DNA from: SFWF01 sp045539925
Lineage (GTDB): Bacteria; Bacillota; Clostridia; Oscillospirales; Acutalibacteraceae
Reading direction: 5' to 3'
Assembly (NCBI GenBank): GCA_045539925.1
Contig: JAZQGH010000145.1
Span: 1-64,000 of the forward strand
Length of the DNA: 64,000 nt
Shown here: one piece after another, positions 15,172 to 23,738 of the stretch
Numbering within the stretch: the stretch's first letter is position 1
Layout of the letters: each line of letters opens with the position of its first letter
Translations under genes and position numbers: made by a program
Notes under the pieces: model-generated
Seen by the model: only the letters and a program-made list of their open reading frames with translations
What the model was told of the DNA's origin: nothing
Databases searched by the model: none

Positions 15172-16088
15172 TGGATAATATACAGAAACACCTTCTTGAG
15201 CAGATTGCAGACCTTCACGACGTTCCACAGGGAGCATATTCTCTGCGCATAAACGGTGCTCTTCACGGCAAAAACTCCTCCGAAAATATCGAGATAGTCA
15301 AAAAAGAGGACAAGCCCGGTATCGATATTTATGTAAAACCCGGAACGAAGAAGGAAAGCGTTCATATTCCCGTTCTGCTTTCACAGACAGGTCTTAAGGA
15401 GCTTGTTTATAACGATTTTCATATAGGTGAAGACTGCGATATAACAATAGTTGCAGGCTGTGGAATTCATAACGGCGGTGACGAGACAAGTGAGCACAGC
15501 GGTATTCACGCATTTTATGTGGGCAAAAACGCTAAGCTCAAATATGTAGAAAAGCATTATGGATCGGGTGACGGTAAGGGTAAAAGGGTAATGAACCCAA
15601 CCACCGTTATCGAGCTTTCAGAAAACGCATATATGGAAATGGAGACCGCACAAATAAAGGGTGTCGACGATACCGTTCGTGAGACGACCGCAAAGCTCGC
15701 CGAGGGGGCTACCCTCATCGTCGGCGAAAAGATAATGACCCACGGCGACCAGTATGCCGAAACCCGCTTTACGGTTGATTTAGACGGGAAAAATTCGGGC
15801 GCCCATGTTGTGTCCCGTTCGGTTGCAAAGGATAATTCACGTCAGCTTTTCATCTCCCACGTTAACGGAAATAACGAGTGCTCGGGTCATACCGAGTGTG
15901 ACGCGATTATTATGGATAATGCATCGGTCAGCGCAGTACCCGAAATTATGGCGAACCATACCGACGCTCAGCTTATCCACGAAGCCGCCATCGGCAAAAT
16001 AGCAGGAGAACAGCTTATAAAGCTTATGACCCTAGGGTTAACCGAAAAACAGGCTGAAGAAGAAATCGTAAACGGATTCTTAAAATAG
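15171..16088 (+). CDS. sufB: SufB/SufD-type scaffold protein (minimal SUF)
   Basis: 305 residues, much shorter than SufB of full systems (~465). The conserved C-terminal core is intact: SGHTECDAI, then ANHTDAQLIHEAAIGKIAGEQL with the His-Glu pair that binds the cluster in SufB. The N-terminal part lacks the long extension of SufB, as in minimal systems. It is co-translated with sufC. The sulfur donor must be encoded elsewhere. Confidence 0.9.
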   Translation: MDNIQKHLLEQIADLHDVPQGAYSLRINGALHGKNSSENIEIVKKEDKPGIDIYVKPGTKKESVHIPVLLSQTGLKELVYNDFHIGEDCDITIVAGCGIHNGGDETSEHSGIHAFYVGKNAKLKYVEKHYGSGDGKGKRVMNPTTVIELSENAYMEMETAQIKGVDDTVRETTAKLAEGATLIVGEKIMTHGDQYAETRFTVDLDGKNSGAHVVSRSVAKDNSRQLFISHVNGNNECSGHTECDAIIMDNASVSAVPEIMANHTDAQLIHEAAIGKIAGEQLIKLMTLGLTEKQAEEEIVNGFLK

Positions 16089-16107
16089 TTATAAATAATA
16101 ATAGATA

Positions 16108-16540
16108 ACAAAACACCGAATCGTCAAACGCCCACGCCCCATAACCAAGCCCTTCAAACTCGAATCAGGTTTTGGAAGACAAATTTTTCGCTATACTTCG
16201 TCAAAATACTCCTAAAATCCACCCTTTAAGGCTGGTTCGGGTTTAAAGGGTTTGGTTAGGAATGTATTTCCTTAAAAAGCGAAATTTTTGCGCCATAATT
16301 TGTTAAAAACCTCCGATACGCGTCAGCGTTATCGGAGGTTTTTGCCTTTTCTGTCACTAAAAATTTTCTTTTTAAGGTGCTTCTCAGTTTCGTAGAAACT
16401 GAAAATTTCCTGTATTTAAGCCGTAAAACGCAGAAAGGCTGTCGCCTTTCGAGGCTTTTGGCAACAATATAGGGAATTTTGTTCGAGAAACAAATACTGC
16501 CCTATGAGGCGCGGGCGAAATACGATTCGGTGTTTTTTGT
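16108..16540. repeat. Structured non-coding element A inside a long bidirectional terminator
   Basis: The 459-base gap 16089-16547 between convergent genes holds no gene. Outer arms AAAACACCGAATCGT (16110-16124) and its perfect inverse (16522-16536) are followed on both strands by T-rich ends. Pairing continues imperfectly to CATA/TATG. Inside are further stems: 16143-16165 with 16232-16257, a terminator-like hairpin at 16307-16343 (CCTCCGATA/TATCGGAGG), and short ones near 16385-16401, 16432-16450 and 16478-16493. Positions 16142-16207 recur at 55534-55599, and 16209-16250 is similar to part of 42786-42828 (both inverted). Confidence 0.75.
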
Positions 16541-16547
16541 AATTAAG

Positions 16548-16823
16548 TTATTTATCTGTCAATGCACGGTTAAGCCAAGTTGACGCAAAGTACATAGCCT
16601 CTGCAAAACCGTTCTTCTCGGTAGACTTGGCAACATTGTCGAGCTTGTCAGAATCATTCTTTATAAGATTTACCTTAATCTTGTCGGCAACCTCAAGGTC
16701 TCCCTCCTTGTGAGAGGTGAGAATATCAAATCTGATAACATACTTTTCGCTCATATCGCCGAAATATACGGTGTTGCCCTTGCGAACAAGGGGTTTGTCT
16801 TTATAGGTTAAAAAATCACTCAT
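16548..16823 (-). CDS. Conserved-looking small protein of unknown function
   Basis: 91 residues, soluble, with an N-terminal β-rich part (PLVRKGNTVYFGDMSEKYVIRF) and an acidic helical end. It follows the 84-residue gene by 15 bases and so shares its promoter, with its own GGAGAG site upstream. Length, ribosome site and codon use support a real gene. I do not recognise the family. It is convergent with sufB across element A. Confidence 0.65.
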   Translation of the reverse strand: MSDFLTYKDKPLVRKGNTVYFGDMSEKYVIRFDILTSHKEGDLEVADKIKVNLIKNDSDKLDNVAKSTEKNGFAEAMYFASTWLNRALTDK

Positions 16824-16838
16824 AGTGGCTCTCCTTTA

Positions 16839-17093
16839 TTATTCCTCGTCAAGCTTTCCGTAAAGATTAAATCTGAAAAGTCTCGATTCATCCTCGGGGT
16901 TTGTGCAGCGGATGGTTGCCTCGCCTACCTTTGCTCCGTTTAAAATGTTAGCGATACCCATTATCTGGCAAAGCTTACTGCGAAGGTTAAGACAGTCGCC
17001 GTCTTCTGTTTCAAGGAAAACATCACCCTTGCAGTGGTCGAGGGCTTCGATGAATTTGTTGAAGTCTATATTGTGAATCTGAATTTTATCCAT
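16839..17093 (-). CDS. Small soluble protein of unknown function
   Basis: 84 residues, acidic. The pattern HCKGDVFLETEDGDCLNLRSKLCQIMGI followed by CTNPEDESRLFRF looks like a small conserved Clostridial protein, but I cannot name it. It is the first gene of a two-gene operon behind a consensus promoter and an AAGGAG site. It is divergent from glycyl-tRNA synthetase. Confidence 0.65.
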   Translation of the reverse strand: MDKIQIHNIDFNKFIEALDHCKGDVFLETEDGDCLNLRSKLCQIMGIANILNGAKVGEATIRCTNPEDESRLFRFNLYGKLDEE

Positions 17094-17128
17094 TAAAATT
17101 TCTCCTTACATTATTTTGATCATATAGA

Positions 17129-17157
17129 ATTATATATTAAAAAATCCTTACTGTCAA
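17129..17157 (-). promoter_or_regulatory. Promoter of the two-small-gene operon
   Basis: On the minus strand TTGACA (17157-17152), 17 bases, TATAAT (17134-17129). Confidence 0.8.
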
Positions 17158-17170
17158 GTGTGTTAAATAC

Positions 17171-17199
17171 TTGACAATTGGGGTTAGTTCTTGTAAAAT
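17171..17199 (+). promoter_or_regulatory. Promoter of glycyl-tRNA synthetase
   Basis: TTGACA (17171-17176), 17 bases, TAAAAT (17194-17199). The leader is only about 45 bases, too short for a T-box. Confidence 0.8.
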
Positions 17200-17252
17200 T
17201 ATTAAAGTTGTATACATATTTGCAATATGTTCCTTGTGGAGGTTATTATACT

Positions 17253-18626
17253 ATGAAAAACTGTGAAAAAAGTATGGATACAATAGTATCCCTTGCAAAA
17301 GCCCGCGGCTTCGTCTATGCAGGAAGCGAAATTTACGGCGGACTTTCCAACTCTTGGGACTACGGTCCGCTTGGAGTTGAGTTCAAGAACAATGTTAAAA
17401 AAGCCTGGTGGAAGAAGTTCGTTCAGGAGAATAAATATAATGTCGGACTCGACTCTGCTATTATTATGAACCCCGAAACCTGGGTGACCTCAGGTCACGT
17501 CGGCGGATTTTCCGACCCGCTTATGGACTGTAAGTCCTGCCACGCCCGTCACCGCGCAGACAAGCTTATTGAGGATAAGGGCGGTCACGCTGAGGGTATG
17601 ACCTTCGAACAAATGAGCGAGTATATTAAGGAAAACGGAATTGAATGTCCCGAATGTGGAAGCAAAGATTTCACCGATATCCGTAAGTTCAACCTTATGT
17701 TTAAAACCTTTATCGGTGTTACCGAGGACGCTAAGAATGAGGTTTATCTCCGCCCCGAAACGGCTCAGGGAATTTTCGTAAACTACGCAAACATTCAGCG
17801 TTCTACCCGTAAAAAGCTTCCTTTCGGTGTCTGCCAGATAGGTAAATCCTTCCGTAACGAGATTACCCCAGGTAACTTTATCTTCCGTACCCGCGAGTTC
17901 GAGCAGATGGAGTGCGAGTTCTTCTGCAAGCCCGATACCGACCTCGACTGGTTCTACTATTGGAAGGACTTCTGCAAAAACTGGCTTTTAAACCTCGGTC
18001 TTAAAGAGGAAAATCTCCGCCTTCGCGACCACGAAAAGGAAGAACTTTCCTTCTACTCTAAGGCTACTACCGATATCGAGTTTCTCTTCCCCTTCGGCTG
18101 GGGTGAGCTTTGGGGCATCGCCGACCGCACCAACTATGACCTTGGCCGTCATCAGGAGGCAAGCGGTAAATCTCTCGAATATTTCGATCAGGATACTAAC
18201 GAGCATTATGTTCCCTATGTTGTCGAGCCTTCTCTGGGCGCCGACCGCGTAGCACTCGCATTCCTTTGCGACGCATACGACGAAGAAACCGACGAAAAGG
18301 GTGAAACCCGTGTTGTTCTCCGTCTGCATCCTGCACTCGCACCCTTTAAGTGCGCAGTTCTGCCCCTCTCTAAGAAATTGGCAGAGCCCGCAGGCGAGGT
18401 CTTCGATATGCTGTCTAAAGATTTTATGGTTGACTATGACGACGCAGGCTCTATCGGTAAGCGTTACCGCCGCGAGGACGAGATTGGAACTCCTTTCTGT
18501 ATAACCTACGATTTCGATTCTCTTGAAGACGGCTGTGTTACCGTCCGTGACCGCGACACTATGGAACAGACCCGCGTTAAAATCGACGAGCTTAAGACCT
18601 ACATCGCCGCAAAACTCGAGTTTTAA
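17253..18626 (+). CDS. glyS: Glycyl-tRNA synthetase, single-chain dimeric type
   Basis: 457 residues from the ATG at 17253 (TGGAGGT upstream); a longer frame from 17178 would begin before or at the transcription start. Class II motifs are visible: FRNEITPGNFIFRTREFEQMECEFF (motif 2 region; quoted only as landmark FRNEITPGNF), RPETAQG, and PSLGADRV (motif 3). A zinc-type CKSCHARHRAD...CPECGSKD insert is present. This is the homodimeric α2 type also found in archaea and eukaryotes, not GlyQS. It charges tRNA-Gly. Confidence 0.96.
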   Translation: MKNCEKSMDTIVSLAKARGFVYAGSEIYGGLSNSWDYGPLGVEFKNNVKKAWWKKFVQENKYNVGLDSAIIMNPETWVTSGHVGGFSDPLMDCKSCHARHRADKLIEDKGGHAEGMTFEQMSEYIKENGIECPECGSKDFTDIRKFNLMFKTFIGVTEDAKNEVYLRPETAQGIFVNYANIQRSTRKKLPFGVCQIGKSFRNEITPGNFIFRTREFEQMECEFFCKPDTDLDWFYYWKDFCKNWLLNLGLKEENLRLRDHEKEELSFYSKATTDIEFLFPFGWGELWGIADRTNYDLGRHQEASGKSLEYFDQDTNEHYVPYVVEPSLGADRVALAFLCDAYDEETDEKGETRVVLRLHPALAPFKCAVLPLSKKLAEPAGEVFDMLSKDFMVDYDDAGSIGKRYRREDEIGTPFCITYDFDSLEDGCVTVRDRDTMEQTRVKIDELKTYIAAKLEF

Positions 18627-18627
18627 A

Positions 18628-18836
18628 AATAAAAGAGCTGAATCGAAGGGAGACCTTGGGACACACTCCATAGAGCAGTATCGGTTTTGGAATACAAATT
18701 TTCCACGAAGACTTGCCGAAAAGCCTTGATATACGGCAGTACCGCGGCTTTTTAACACAGAATACCGCAAAAATTTCACATTTTTAAGCGAAATTGCCCT
18801 ATGGAGTGTGTCCCTTCGGTTCAGCTCTTTTTTACT
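18628..18836. repeat. Structured non-coding element B inside a long bidirectional terminator
   Basis: Between convergent glyS and apgM. Left arm AAAAGAGCTGAA-T-CGAAGGG, a 10-base bulge, ACACACTCCATAG; right arm CTATGGAGTGTGTCCCTTCGG-TTCAGCTCTTTT split as two perfect blocks, giving a stem of about 35 bp with T-rich ends on both strands. The loop holds GGTTTTGGAATACAAATTTT (18683-18702), matching element A at 16168-16187 with one change, and both loops end TGCCCTATG. Confidence 0.7.
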
Positions 18837-18837
18837 G

Positions 18838-20052
18838 TCAAATTTTCTCAAGAAGTCTGTCCATAATCGACGGACCGTGCTCTATGAAAATTCCTGTAGA
18901 AGCTGCAGTAGCCTCGGTAAAGGTATCAACACCGTCCAGAGTCTTTCTGCTGTCATAAATCATAAAGGGTACAGGCTCACTCGAGTGGGTCTTTGTCAGC
19001 AGGGGAGTGGGATGGTCGGGACAGATAAGAATTCGATAGTCCTCGCCCATCTCGTCAAGAACATTTTTGACGGGAGCAAGAATAAGCTTATCTATAAGAC
19101 TGATAGACTTAACCTTGTTTTCGGGCTCACAACGGTGTCCGCACTCGTCGGGAGCCTCAACGTGAATATACACAAGGTCAGTGCCCTCTTTGAAGGCGTT
19201 TATAGCCGACTCTGCCTTTCCGCAGAAGTTTGTGTCTATGTAGCCTGTAGCGCCCTTAACCTCAGGGGTCTTCATTCCTGCGCAGATGCCGATACCCTTA
19301 AGCAGGTCAACCGCCGAAATAACACAGCCCGAAACGCCGTTTTTCTCCTTGAAGTCGGCAACTACGGGCTTAGTACCCTCACCCCAAAGCCAGATTGAGT
19401 TTGCAGGTCTTTCACCCTTTGCGGCGCGTTCCTTATTTACGGGATGGTCTTTTAAAAATTCATAGCTTTTCTTCATAAGCTCAATAAGAGGTGCCGCATT
19501 CGGAGACTTGCTTAAATACTCGCCAACCACTCTGCCGCTGATGTCGTGGGGAGGGGTCATATCACCGAGGTCGGTTGTGCCGCCATCTACAACTAAACAG
19601 TGTCTGTAACTTACTCCCGAATAAAAGCTGTATATCTCATTGCCAAGTTTTTCCTGAACTGTCTTTATTATCTCCTGCGCCTCAGCAGTGGAAATATCAC
19701 CTGCACAGTAATCAACCATAGTCTTGTCTTCGTATCTTTCCTCGTCCGAGAGTGTGACAATATTACAGCGCAGAGTAACATCGGTGTCCTTAAGGTCAAT
19801 GCCGATACTTGCTGCCTCTAAGGGGGAGCGTCCCGTGTAGGAAACGGTGGGGTCATATCCCATTACAGACAGATTTGCAACATCACTTCCGGGTTTAAGA
19901 CCTGCGGCAACAGTTCTGCAAAGACCCACCTCAGAAACCTTTGCCAGTGCATCCATATTAGGCTTGTCGGCAAGCTCCATAGGGGTTTTGCCATTTAATA
20001 ATTCGGACGGGATGTCTGCCATACCGTCACAAAGAACAACTAAATATTTCAT
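18838..20052 (-). CDS. apgM: Archaeal-type cofactor-independent phosphoglycerate mutase (ApgM)
   Basis: 404 residues of the alkaline-phosphatase superfamily. It has CDGMADIPSELLNGKTPME at the N terminus, the catalytic-Ser loop PGSDVANLSVMGYDP, TGRSPLEAAS, a VEAPDECGH metal motif, and CPDHPTPL near the end. It interconverts 3- and 2-phosphoglycerate. This is the ~400-residue aPGAM form, distinct from the ~510-residue bacterial GpmI. Ribosome site AAAGGTGG; single gene. Confidence 0.92.
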   Translation of the reverse strand: MKYLVVLCDGMADIPSELLNGKTPMELADKPNMDALAKVSEVGLCRTVAAGLKPGSDVANLSVMGYDPTVSYTGRSPLEAASIGIDLKDTDVTLRCNIVTLSDEERYEDKTMVDYCAGDISTAEAQEIIKTVQEKLGNEIYSFYSGVSYRHCLVVDGGTTDLGDMTPPHDISGRVVGEYLSKSPNAAPLIELMKKSYEFLKDHPVNKERAAKGERPANSIWLWGEGTKPVVADFKEKNGVSGCVISAVDLLKGIGICAGMKTPEVKGATGYIDTNFCGKAESAINAFKEGTDLVYIHVEAPDECGHRCEPENKVKSISLIDKLILAPVKNVLDEMGEDYRILICPDHPTPLLTKTHSSEPVPFMIYDSRKTLDGVDTFTEATAASTGIFIEHGPSIMDRLLEKI

Positions 20053-20181
20053 GTGTAAACCACCTTTATTTTGTTAGTAAACCTATTATATCCCTATTTT
20101 TGCCGCTTGTAAAGAAAAAAGACTTTATTATTTTAATAAAATGTAATATCATATAGTTATCAATATTTTAAGGATGATAAA

Positions 20182-22239
20182 ATGTCCAATCTTAAACCCG
20201 AAGTTCTTTCCCCCGTAGGAAATGCTGAAATGCTTACCGCCGCAGTGAGATGCGGTGCTGACGCGGTTTATTTAGGGCTCGATTCCTTCAACGCCCGACG
20301 AAACGCAGAAAATTTCACTATCGACTCTTTAAAGGAGGCGGTAGAGTTTTGTCGTATCCGCGGTGTAAAGGTATACCTTACTCTTAATATAAACATAGCA
20401 GATGACGAAATGGAAAATGCCGTAAGAAAAACCGTAGAAGCGGCAAAATGCGGTATAGACGGAGTTATAACCGCCGATATCGGCTTTGTAAATACCCTTC
20501 ATAAGGTTTTACCAACACTTCCTGTCCACGCCTCCACCCAGATGACGGTACATTCTCCAGCGGCAATAAAACCCCTAAAAGAAATGGGTTTTTCCCGAGT
20601 GGTCGTGTCCAGAGAAATGAGTAAAACCGAGCTTACAGAGTTCTGCACCGAGGCAAAAGCGCAGAATATGGAGGTAGAGGTCTTCGTTCACGGCGCACTT
20701 TGTATGTGTATGTCGGGTCAGTGTCTGCTCTCGGCAATGCTTGGGGGCAGAAGCGGAAACCGAGGTCTTTGCGCAGGTCCCTGCCGTCTGCCCTTTGCGG
20801 CAGAAAAGGGTAACGGCTACGATTTAAGCCTTAAAGACCTTTCTCTCATACCGCATCTTAATGAGCTTAAGAGTATGGGCGTTGCCTCCCTTAAAATAGA
20901 GGGCAGAATGAAGCGCCCCGAGTATGTTGCCGCCACCACTGCCGCCTGCAGACAGATGCTGGACAAGGACTATGTGGATGAGGATATAAGTTCAGCCCTC
21001 GAAAAGGTTTTTTCCCGTTCAGGCTTTACCGATGGATACTATACGGGCAATCTCGGTCCTGATATGTTCGGCATCCGCACTAAAGACGATGTTACCGCAG
21101 CCGACACCGTATTTTCTGCCCTTCACGAGCTTTATAGAAATGACCGACAGAGCATACCCCTTTACGGCAGTGCAGAAATTAAAGAAAACACACCGATAAA
21201 GTTTACTGTAAGCGATAATGAAAACACCGTCACCGTTTTCGGCGATAGTCCCGAAAAAGCCCTTAACCGCCCTATGGACGAGGAAACTGCCATAGAAAAG
21301 CTTAATAAAACAGGCGGCACACCTTATTATTTCGAGACTCTCAGGGTCGATATTGACGAAGGGCTTATGGTGTGGGTTTCTTCTCTTAATGCACTGCGCC
21401 GTGATGCTTTAGAAAAGCTTTCTGTTCTCCGTGCAAAGGTGTCTGAGATTGTTCCCGATTATTCAAAGCTTACTAAGAATAAGGAAAATCGGGAGAGAAA
21501 GCCGCTTAAAACTGTTGTGAGAATCGATAGCCTTTCGCAACTTACCGAAAACGTTAAAAAAGCCGATTTGGTAGTTGTGCCTATTGATATAGATACAGAA
21601 AAAATTCCTGAGGATGCAAAAATTGCCGTCGAGCTTCCCCGCGGTATATCCAACGAGGCATATATCCTTAAAAAACTTGTAGCTTTTAAGCAAAAGGGAA
21701 TTACGGTTGCATTTTGCTCCACACTTGCCGCATCAGAACTTGCTAAAACTGTAGGATTTAAGAGGGTGAGCGACTTTGGCTTCAATATCTATAATTCTGC
21801 GGCGCTAAACTATCATAAAAGCGAGGGCTCGGTTGCCTGTGTTCTTTCGCCCGAATTGCTTTTAAGTGACGCAAAACACCTTTGTGCCGAAATTCCTACG
21901 GGTATAATCTCTTACGGAAGACTTCCTCTTATGCTCACCCGAAACTGCCCTATTAAAAACGGACTAAAATGCAGTGAGTGTAGCAGAGAAAAAAGTGTTA
22001 TCGACCGAAAACTTACAGAATTTCCAATAAGATGCAGAAACGGATACAGTGAACTGCTTAATTCCAAGGTAATCTGGCTTGCCGACCGAAAGGATGAGCT
22101 TTCGGGTCTCAATTTCCAAATTCTCTATTTCACCGACGAGACTTCCGACAGGGTAGACGAGGTTATCACCGCCTATAAAAACTGCACACCTCCCGACTGC
22201 GACTTCACCCGCGGACTTTACTATAGAGGAGTAGAGTAA
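20182..22239 (+). CDS. U32-family protein (RlhA/YhbU-like) with C-terminal extension
   Basis: 685 residues. The U32 signature EVFVHGALCMCMSGQCLL, then CAGPCR, and SLKIEGRMKRPEYVA are clear (about 165-250). The C-terminal region includes CPIKNGLKCSEC, so at least four cysteines could hold a cluster. The family was named as collagenase-like peptidases, but RlhA and TrhP use prephenate to hydroxylate 23S rRNA C2501 or tRNA uridine-34. The length and extension fit RlhA best. Target not certain. Confidence 0.85.
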   Translation: MSNLKPEVLSPVGNAEMLTAAVRCGADAVYLGLDSFNARRNAENFTIDSLKEAVEFCRIRGVKVYLTLNINIADDEMENAVRKTVEAAKCGIDGVITADIGFVNTLHKVLPTLPVHASTQMTVHSPAAIKPLKEMGFSRVVVSREMSKTELTEFCTEAKAQNMEVEVFVHGALCMCMSGQCLLSAMLGGRSGNRGLCAGPCRLPFAAEKGNGYDLSLKDLSLIPHLNELKSMGVASLKIEGRMKRPEYVAATTAACRQMLDKDYVDEDISSALEKVFSRSGFTDGYYTGNLGPDMFGIRTKDDVTAADTVFSALHELYRNDRQSIPLYGSAEIKENTPIKFTVSDNENTVTVFGDSPEKALNRPMDEETAIEKLNKTGGTPYYFETLRVDIDEGLMVWVSSLNALRRDALEKLSVLRAKVSEIVPDYSKLTKNKENRERKPLKTVVRIDSLSQLTENVKKADLVVVPIDIDTEKIPEDAKIAVELPRGISNEAYILKKLVAFKQKGITVAFCSTLAASELAKTVGFKRVSDFGFNIYNSAALNYHKSEGSVACVLSPELLLSDAKHLCAEIPTGIISYGRLPLMLTRNCPIKNGLKCSECSREKSVIDRKLTEFPIRCRNGYSELLNSKVIWLADRKDELSGLNFQILYFTDETSDRVDEVITAYKNCTPPDCDFTRGLYYRGVE

Positions 22240-22306
22240 TGTGCAACAAAGATACTGCACAGTATTATTCTCCCTAAAAACAGTCCCTCTCGGGTTCGAA
22301 TCCCCA

Positions 22307-22356
22307 ACAAAAAACAACAAAACACCCCATCCCTGCGGATGAGGTGTTTTGTTGTT
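22307..22356. terminator. Bidirectional terminator between the U32 gene and tRNA-Val
   Basis: ACAACAAAACACC-CCAT (from 22314) pairs with ATGAGGTGTTTTGTTGT (to 22355). On the minus strand a TTTTTTG tail follows. Confidence 0.75.
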
Positions 22357-22452
22357 TGGTAGAGCATACCGCACAGCACCCGAACTCACGTCCCGTGGTA
22401 CAAACTTTAGATTTGCACGAACTTGGAGGGATTGGGTGTGGCAGCCTGCCAC

Positions 22453-22528
22453 TGGTGGACGCTAAGGGACTCGAACCCATGACCGCCCGCACGTCAAGCG
22501 GGTGCTCTACCAGCTGAGCTAAACGTCC
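22453..22528 (-). tRNA. tRNA-Val(GAC)
   Basis: A full cloverleaf on the minus strand: acceptor GGACGTT/AGCGTCC (one G-U), D arm AGCTCAGCTGGTAGAGC, anticodon arm CCCGC-TTGACGT-GCGGG with anticodon GAC, T loop GTTCGAGTCCC, and an encoded CCA (22455-22453). Confidence 0.97.
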
Positions 22529-22578
22529 GTTTGCTGAGTGAATTGGATTATATCATATATTGTGTGAAAAATCAAGTG

Positions 22579-23238
22579 TTATTTTAATCTCTTATTAGCC
22601 CACAAAATAATCCTCAGCGCAATTAGAATTTCCCATATTCCTACAGCAGTTCCCGTAAAAATATTAAGCCCTCTTCTCACACTCAGGTCTACCGCCATTC
22701 GGTCAAGGAGGGAGGTCTGGAGAGAGAATACCGACATAAGCGCAACCGAAAGGCTTAGAGCCTTTGCCGCAAAAAGTGTGGGGCTGTTGTGCTTTTTGAG
22801 GCTTATGCTGTCATAGGTGGCTGCAAACAACCGTATAACGGTATATATTGCTGCCGCAAATATTACCGATTTTCCATAGAAATGCGATCTGTTTTGCCAT
22901 ATCATTTGAAAGATAAGCGCGGTAACCGTCAGATTAAGAACTAAAAGCATAATTCCGCATATAAGCAGGTCAGAGAATTTGCGCTTATTATCTTTTTTGC
23001 CGTCAAAGCCCTTAATTAGCAGGAAAAATTTTATAAGGCAAAGCATAATGTAGTATACTGCAACTCCTCCAAACCACACAGAACGGTAATACACTCCCGT
23101 ACAAAGATTATAAACCGCAAAACCCACATTCACAACAAGCCCGATACTGAGCAGCAGCTCGGTACGGGCTTTTATATCTGTCACATATTTTTCTGTAAAG
23201 GGAAATATCCGTATAAGTATTTTGCTTAGTTTTTTCAT
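22579..23238 (-). CDS. Six-segment membrane protein of unknown function
   Basis: 219 residues with hydrophobic stretches near 27-50, 53-77, 88-114, 122-145, 154-178 and 190-216. A basic loop (KGFDGKKDNKRKF) follows the second segment. No catalytic motif is visible. It lies between tRNA-Val and the divergent YtrA-type regulator; nothing in the context gives a role. Confidence 0.7.
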   Translation of the reverse strand: MKKLSKILIRIFPFTEKYVTDIKARTELLLSIGLVVNVGFAVYNLCTGVYYRSVWFGGVAVYYIMLCLIKFFLLIKGFDGKKDNKRKFSDLLICGIMLLVLNLTVTALIFQMIWQNRSHFYGKSVIFAAAIYTVIRLFAATYDSISLKKHNSPTLFAAKALSLSVALMSVFSLQTSLLDRMAVDLSVRRGLNIFTGTAVGIWEILIALRIILWANKRLK

Positions 23239-23289
23239 AATTATAGTTTACCGAAAATATAAAGAAATTATGAATTTTTAAAAATTATA

Positions 23290-23347
23290 TTGACAAAATG
23301 AAAATGGCAGTGTATTATAAAACTGTACTAATCGTAATAGTACAGTT
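23290..23347 (+). promoter_or_regulatory. Promoter and palindromic operator of the GntR/ABC operon
   Basis: TTGACA (23290-23295), 17 bases, TATTAT (23313-23318). Directly downstream AACTGTACTA (23321-23330), 7 bases, TAGTACAGTT (23338-23347) form a perfect 10-bp palindrome, placed where a bound repressor would block start or clearance. It fits YtrA-type operators. Confidence 0.8.
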
Positions 23348-23366
23348 AGAACGAGGAGGGGATACA

Positions 23367-23738
23367 TTGATAACCATAGATTATAAAAGCCGTGTTCCCA
23401 TTTATGACCAGATAACCGCAGGAATAATCCGCCTTAAGACCTTAGGGGTACTTAAAAACGGAGATAAGCTTCCCAGTGTGCGAAGTCTGGCGGTAAAACT
23501 GGGCATAAATCCCAATACGGTACAAAAGGCATATGCAATTCTCGAATCAGAGGGTGTTATATGCTCGGTTTCGGGTAAAGGCTCCTTCGTTTCGGAAGAC
23601 AGCAAGGCGGCAGATGCCATTCTTACCGCCGCTAAGGACGACTTTAAAATAGCAGTGGAAACGGCTAAACGAATGGGTCTTAGCGAGGATACATTATCTC
23701 AGATACTTGAAGATGTATACAGGAGGAACGAGAAATGA
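23367..23738 (+). CDS. YtrA-type GntR-family regulator
   Basis: 123 residues from the TTG at 23367, which follows GAGGAGGGG by five bases. Earlier ATG codons at 23298 and 23304 lie upstream of the expected transcription start. A winged-helix (GDKLPSVRSLAVKLGINPNTVQKAY...) is followed by a short ~45-residue dimerization tail, the mark of the YtrA subfamily. It very likely binds the palindrome at its own promoter and represses the two transporter genes that follow (4-base overlap). Confidence 0.9.
   Translation: MITIDYKSRVPIYDQITAGIIRLKTLGVLKNGDKLPSVRSLAVKLGINPNTVQKAYAILESEGVICSVSGKGSFVSEDSKAADAILTAAKDDFKIAVETAKRMGLSEDTLSQILEDVYRRNEK

Noticed and set aside
16108..16540. A hidden protein-coding gene in the 459-base gap
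   Set aside because: No frame of useful length with a ribosome site is visible; inverted repeats and several hairpins dominate.
17200..17252. T-box leader for glycyl-tRNA synthetase
   Set aside because: The leader is only about 45 bases with no conserved T-box bulge or terminator.
22283..22306. A T-arm-like GGGTTCGAATCCCC stretch after the U32 gene
   Set aside because: No acceptor, D or anticodon arm can be built around it on either strand and the T stem has a mismatch. At most it is a tRNA remnant; the real tRNA-Val is at 22453-22528.
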